A DNA stretch of 64,000 nucleotides, taken from Bugula neritina. Lineage: Eukaryota > Bryozoa > Gymnolaemata > Cheilostomatida > Bugulidae. Positions 62,893 through 64,000 of this stretch are shown piece by piece. The notes beneath the pieces are model-generated. The model searched no databases and was not told where the DNA came from. It saw nothing but the letters and a program-made list of their open reading frames with translations. Every line of letters begins with the position of its first letter. Within the stretch, counting starts at the first letter, position 1. Made by a program: the position numbers and the translations under genes. The stretch is taken from contig OZ037771.1 in the NCBI GenBank assembly GCA_964035545.1, positions 13,396,980-13,460,979 of the forward strand. Reading direction: 5' to 3'.

Positions 62893-62895
62893 TAA

Positions 62896-63528
62896 CAGAG
62901 GCATTAATTTTCAGCCCTCTAGCAACAGAGCAAATGCATAACACCTTTTAGATTCCAAAGTTTCAAAGCTAAAGCTTGAAATTGGCTTGTGATTTCTCAA
63001 GTTCTATCAGTAATCATAAATGTCAGATCTTTTCTTAACATAAGCATTTAAGACTTACAAAATTTAATTGAATATCTAAAAACATTTATAATGTATATAC
63101 TAAATATGTTATCTGCCCAAATTGCTTCATTTAAAGCTAAATATTAACTAATTTGTATTACAATATAACATGCATAATTATAGAAGCTCAAGTTTAACAT
63201 GAGCTACAGAATGCTAAAGTTATCAAATTAACATATTTCTCTCTTATCATGTAGCCGCACGCATATCTTGTTTTGTTTGCTAGAATAGCACACTGTTAGC
63301 TACAAGTTATCAATTTCTAGATCTACCTTTGTTTGACTTTGACTAACTGTTTTTTCAAATAACAATTTCTTTACAAATTTTATATTTGAACTGAATAAAA
63401 AAGTTATTGTATAGAAGCAATGGAAACTGATAGCTGTTGTTGTTTGAATATAACGACAGGTTACAGTACTAACACACGACACTGATACAAGTCAATACTA
63501 GTACACACTTATTCGTCTGAGGTGTTTT
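62896..63528. other. Intergenic, no recognised gene
   Basis: AT-rich unique DNA. The short minus-strand frame at about 63300-63480 has no supporting signal. Confidence 0.45.
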
Positions 63529-63630
63529 ATGTATGTACTTGATAAACTGAATGCAAATAGTCTAGCGGCTAAAGTTACTTCATCGCATAAAAACATTTTC
63601 AATGACAGCAAGCTACACAAACTGGAGCTG
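63529..63630 (+). CDS. First coding exon of an unidentified gene (partial)
   Basis: ATG 63529 opens 34 codons ending at CTG|GTAAGC, a strong donor in phase 0. The peptide starts MYVLDKLNANSLAAKVTSSH. A plausible second exon begins after TTCCTTAG at 63755 and ends at AA|GTATGA about 63786 (EVVVFLWFQL). The remainder lies beyond the window. I recognise no family. The same GTAAGCTTAC follows here and after candidate exon 1b. Confidence 0.45.
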
Positions 63631-63804
63631 GTAAGCTTACAAGCTACCCTACTAGATGCAGTCATATTTATAGCTATTAAAAATAAAATATATTATAGCG
63701 ATATATAGTAATTGAAAGTTGTTATACAACCCACATATTGTTTTATTCCTTAGGAAGTGGTGGTATTTCTATGGTTTCAGCTGAAGTATGAAAATTATAT
63801 ACTA

Positions 63805-64000
63805 TTTAGAGTTGACTATATATTATATCTAGAGTAGAGTACTATATAATATATTTAGAGTAGAGTACTATATAATATATTTAGAGTAGAGTACTATATA
63901 TAATATATACAGAGTAGAGTACTATATAATATATTTAGAGTAGGGTATTATATAATATATTTAGAGTAGAGTACTATATAATATATTTAGAGTAGAGTAC
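63805..64000. repeat. 26-bp AT-rich tandem array running off the window
   Basis: At least seven copies of AGAGTAGAGTACTATATAAT + ATATTT; continues past the window end. Confidence 0.95.

Overview
The window is animal (metazoan) nuclear DNA: A+T-rich, with intron-rich genes, GT-AG introns of a few hundred to a few thousand bases, AATAAA signals, microsatellites, minisatellites, tRNA-derived SINEs and small DNA-transposon relics. Nothing prokaryotic is present. The protein set (ECT2, MAT2B, NXT and a CNG channel whose cytoplasmic half has CNGA-like motifs) fits an invertebrate. A marine lophotrochozoan such as a mollusc, annelid or bryozoan is my guess, not something the sequence proves.

Layout. 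1-3564: a large inverted repeat, with a nested CACTA-like element that has a clean 3-bp target duplication. 3565-7849: no recognisable gene. 7850-9138 (+): NXT1/NXT2 (p15) mRNA-export cofactor, with only the first tiny coding exon unidentified. 9616-12661 (-): a complete six-exon MAT2B, convergent with NXT and sharing a two-way poly(A) signal. 13341-13541: a putative cell-cycle promoter and 5' UTR exon. 15304-29050 (+): a complete ECT2/Pebble RhoGEF (BRCT-BRCT-BRCT-DH-PH-tail) with three candidate 3' ends, one of which adds 399 residues. 29051-39367: mostly non-coding, with a fold-back MITE, several tandem arrays and two SINEs. 39368-61084 (+): a cyclic-nucleotide-gated channel with several candidate alternative first exons spread over about 14 kb upstream of its shared body. 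61085-63528: 3' UTR and two abutting MITEs. 63529 onward: first exon(s) of an unidentified gene, then an AT-rich tandem array that runs off the window.

The genes are unrelated in function (mRNA export, SAM synthesis, cytokinesis, sensory or ion signalling), as usual in animal genomes. I joined exons by hand from splice consensus, reading phase and remembered family sequence. All phases close in MAT2B (297 aa), ECT2 (895 or 1246 aa) and the CNG channel (714 aa with the nearest first exon).

Most unusual points: (1) tandem duplications and minisatellites repeatedly sit on or start at splice junctions in all three large genes; (2) the CNG pore reads T-I-S-H where the family has T-I-G-E/G; (3) ECT2 appears to have alternative C-termini, one very long; (4) a compact set of E2F/CCAAT/CHR-like motifs lies upstream of ECT2; (5) the nested and paired transposable elements have readable target duplications.
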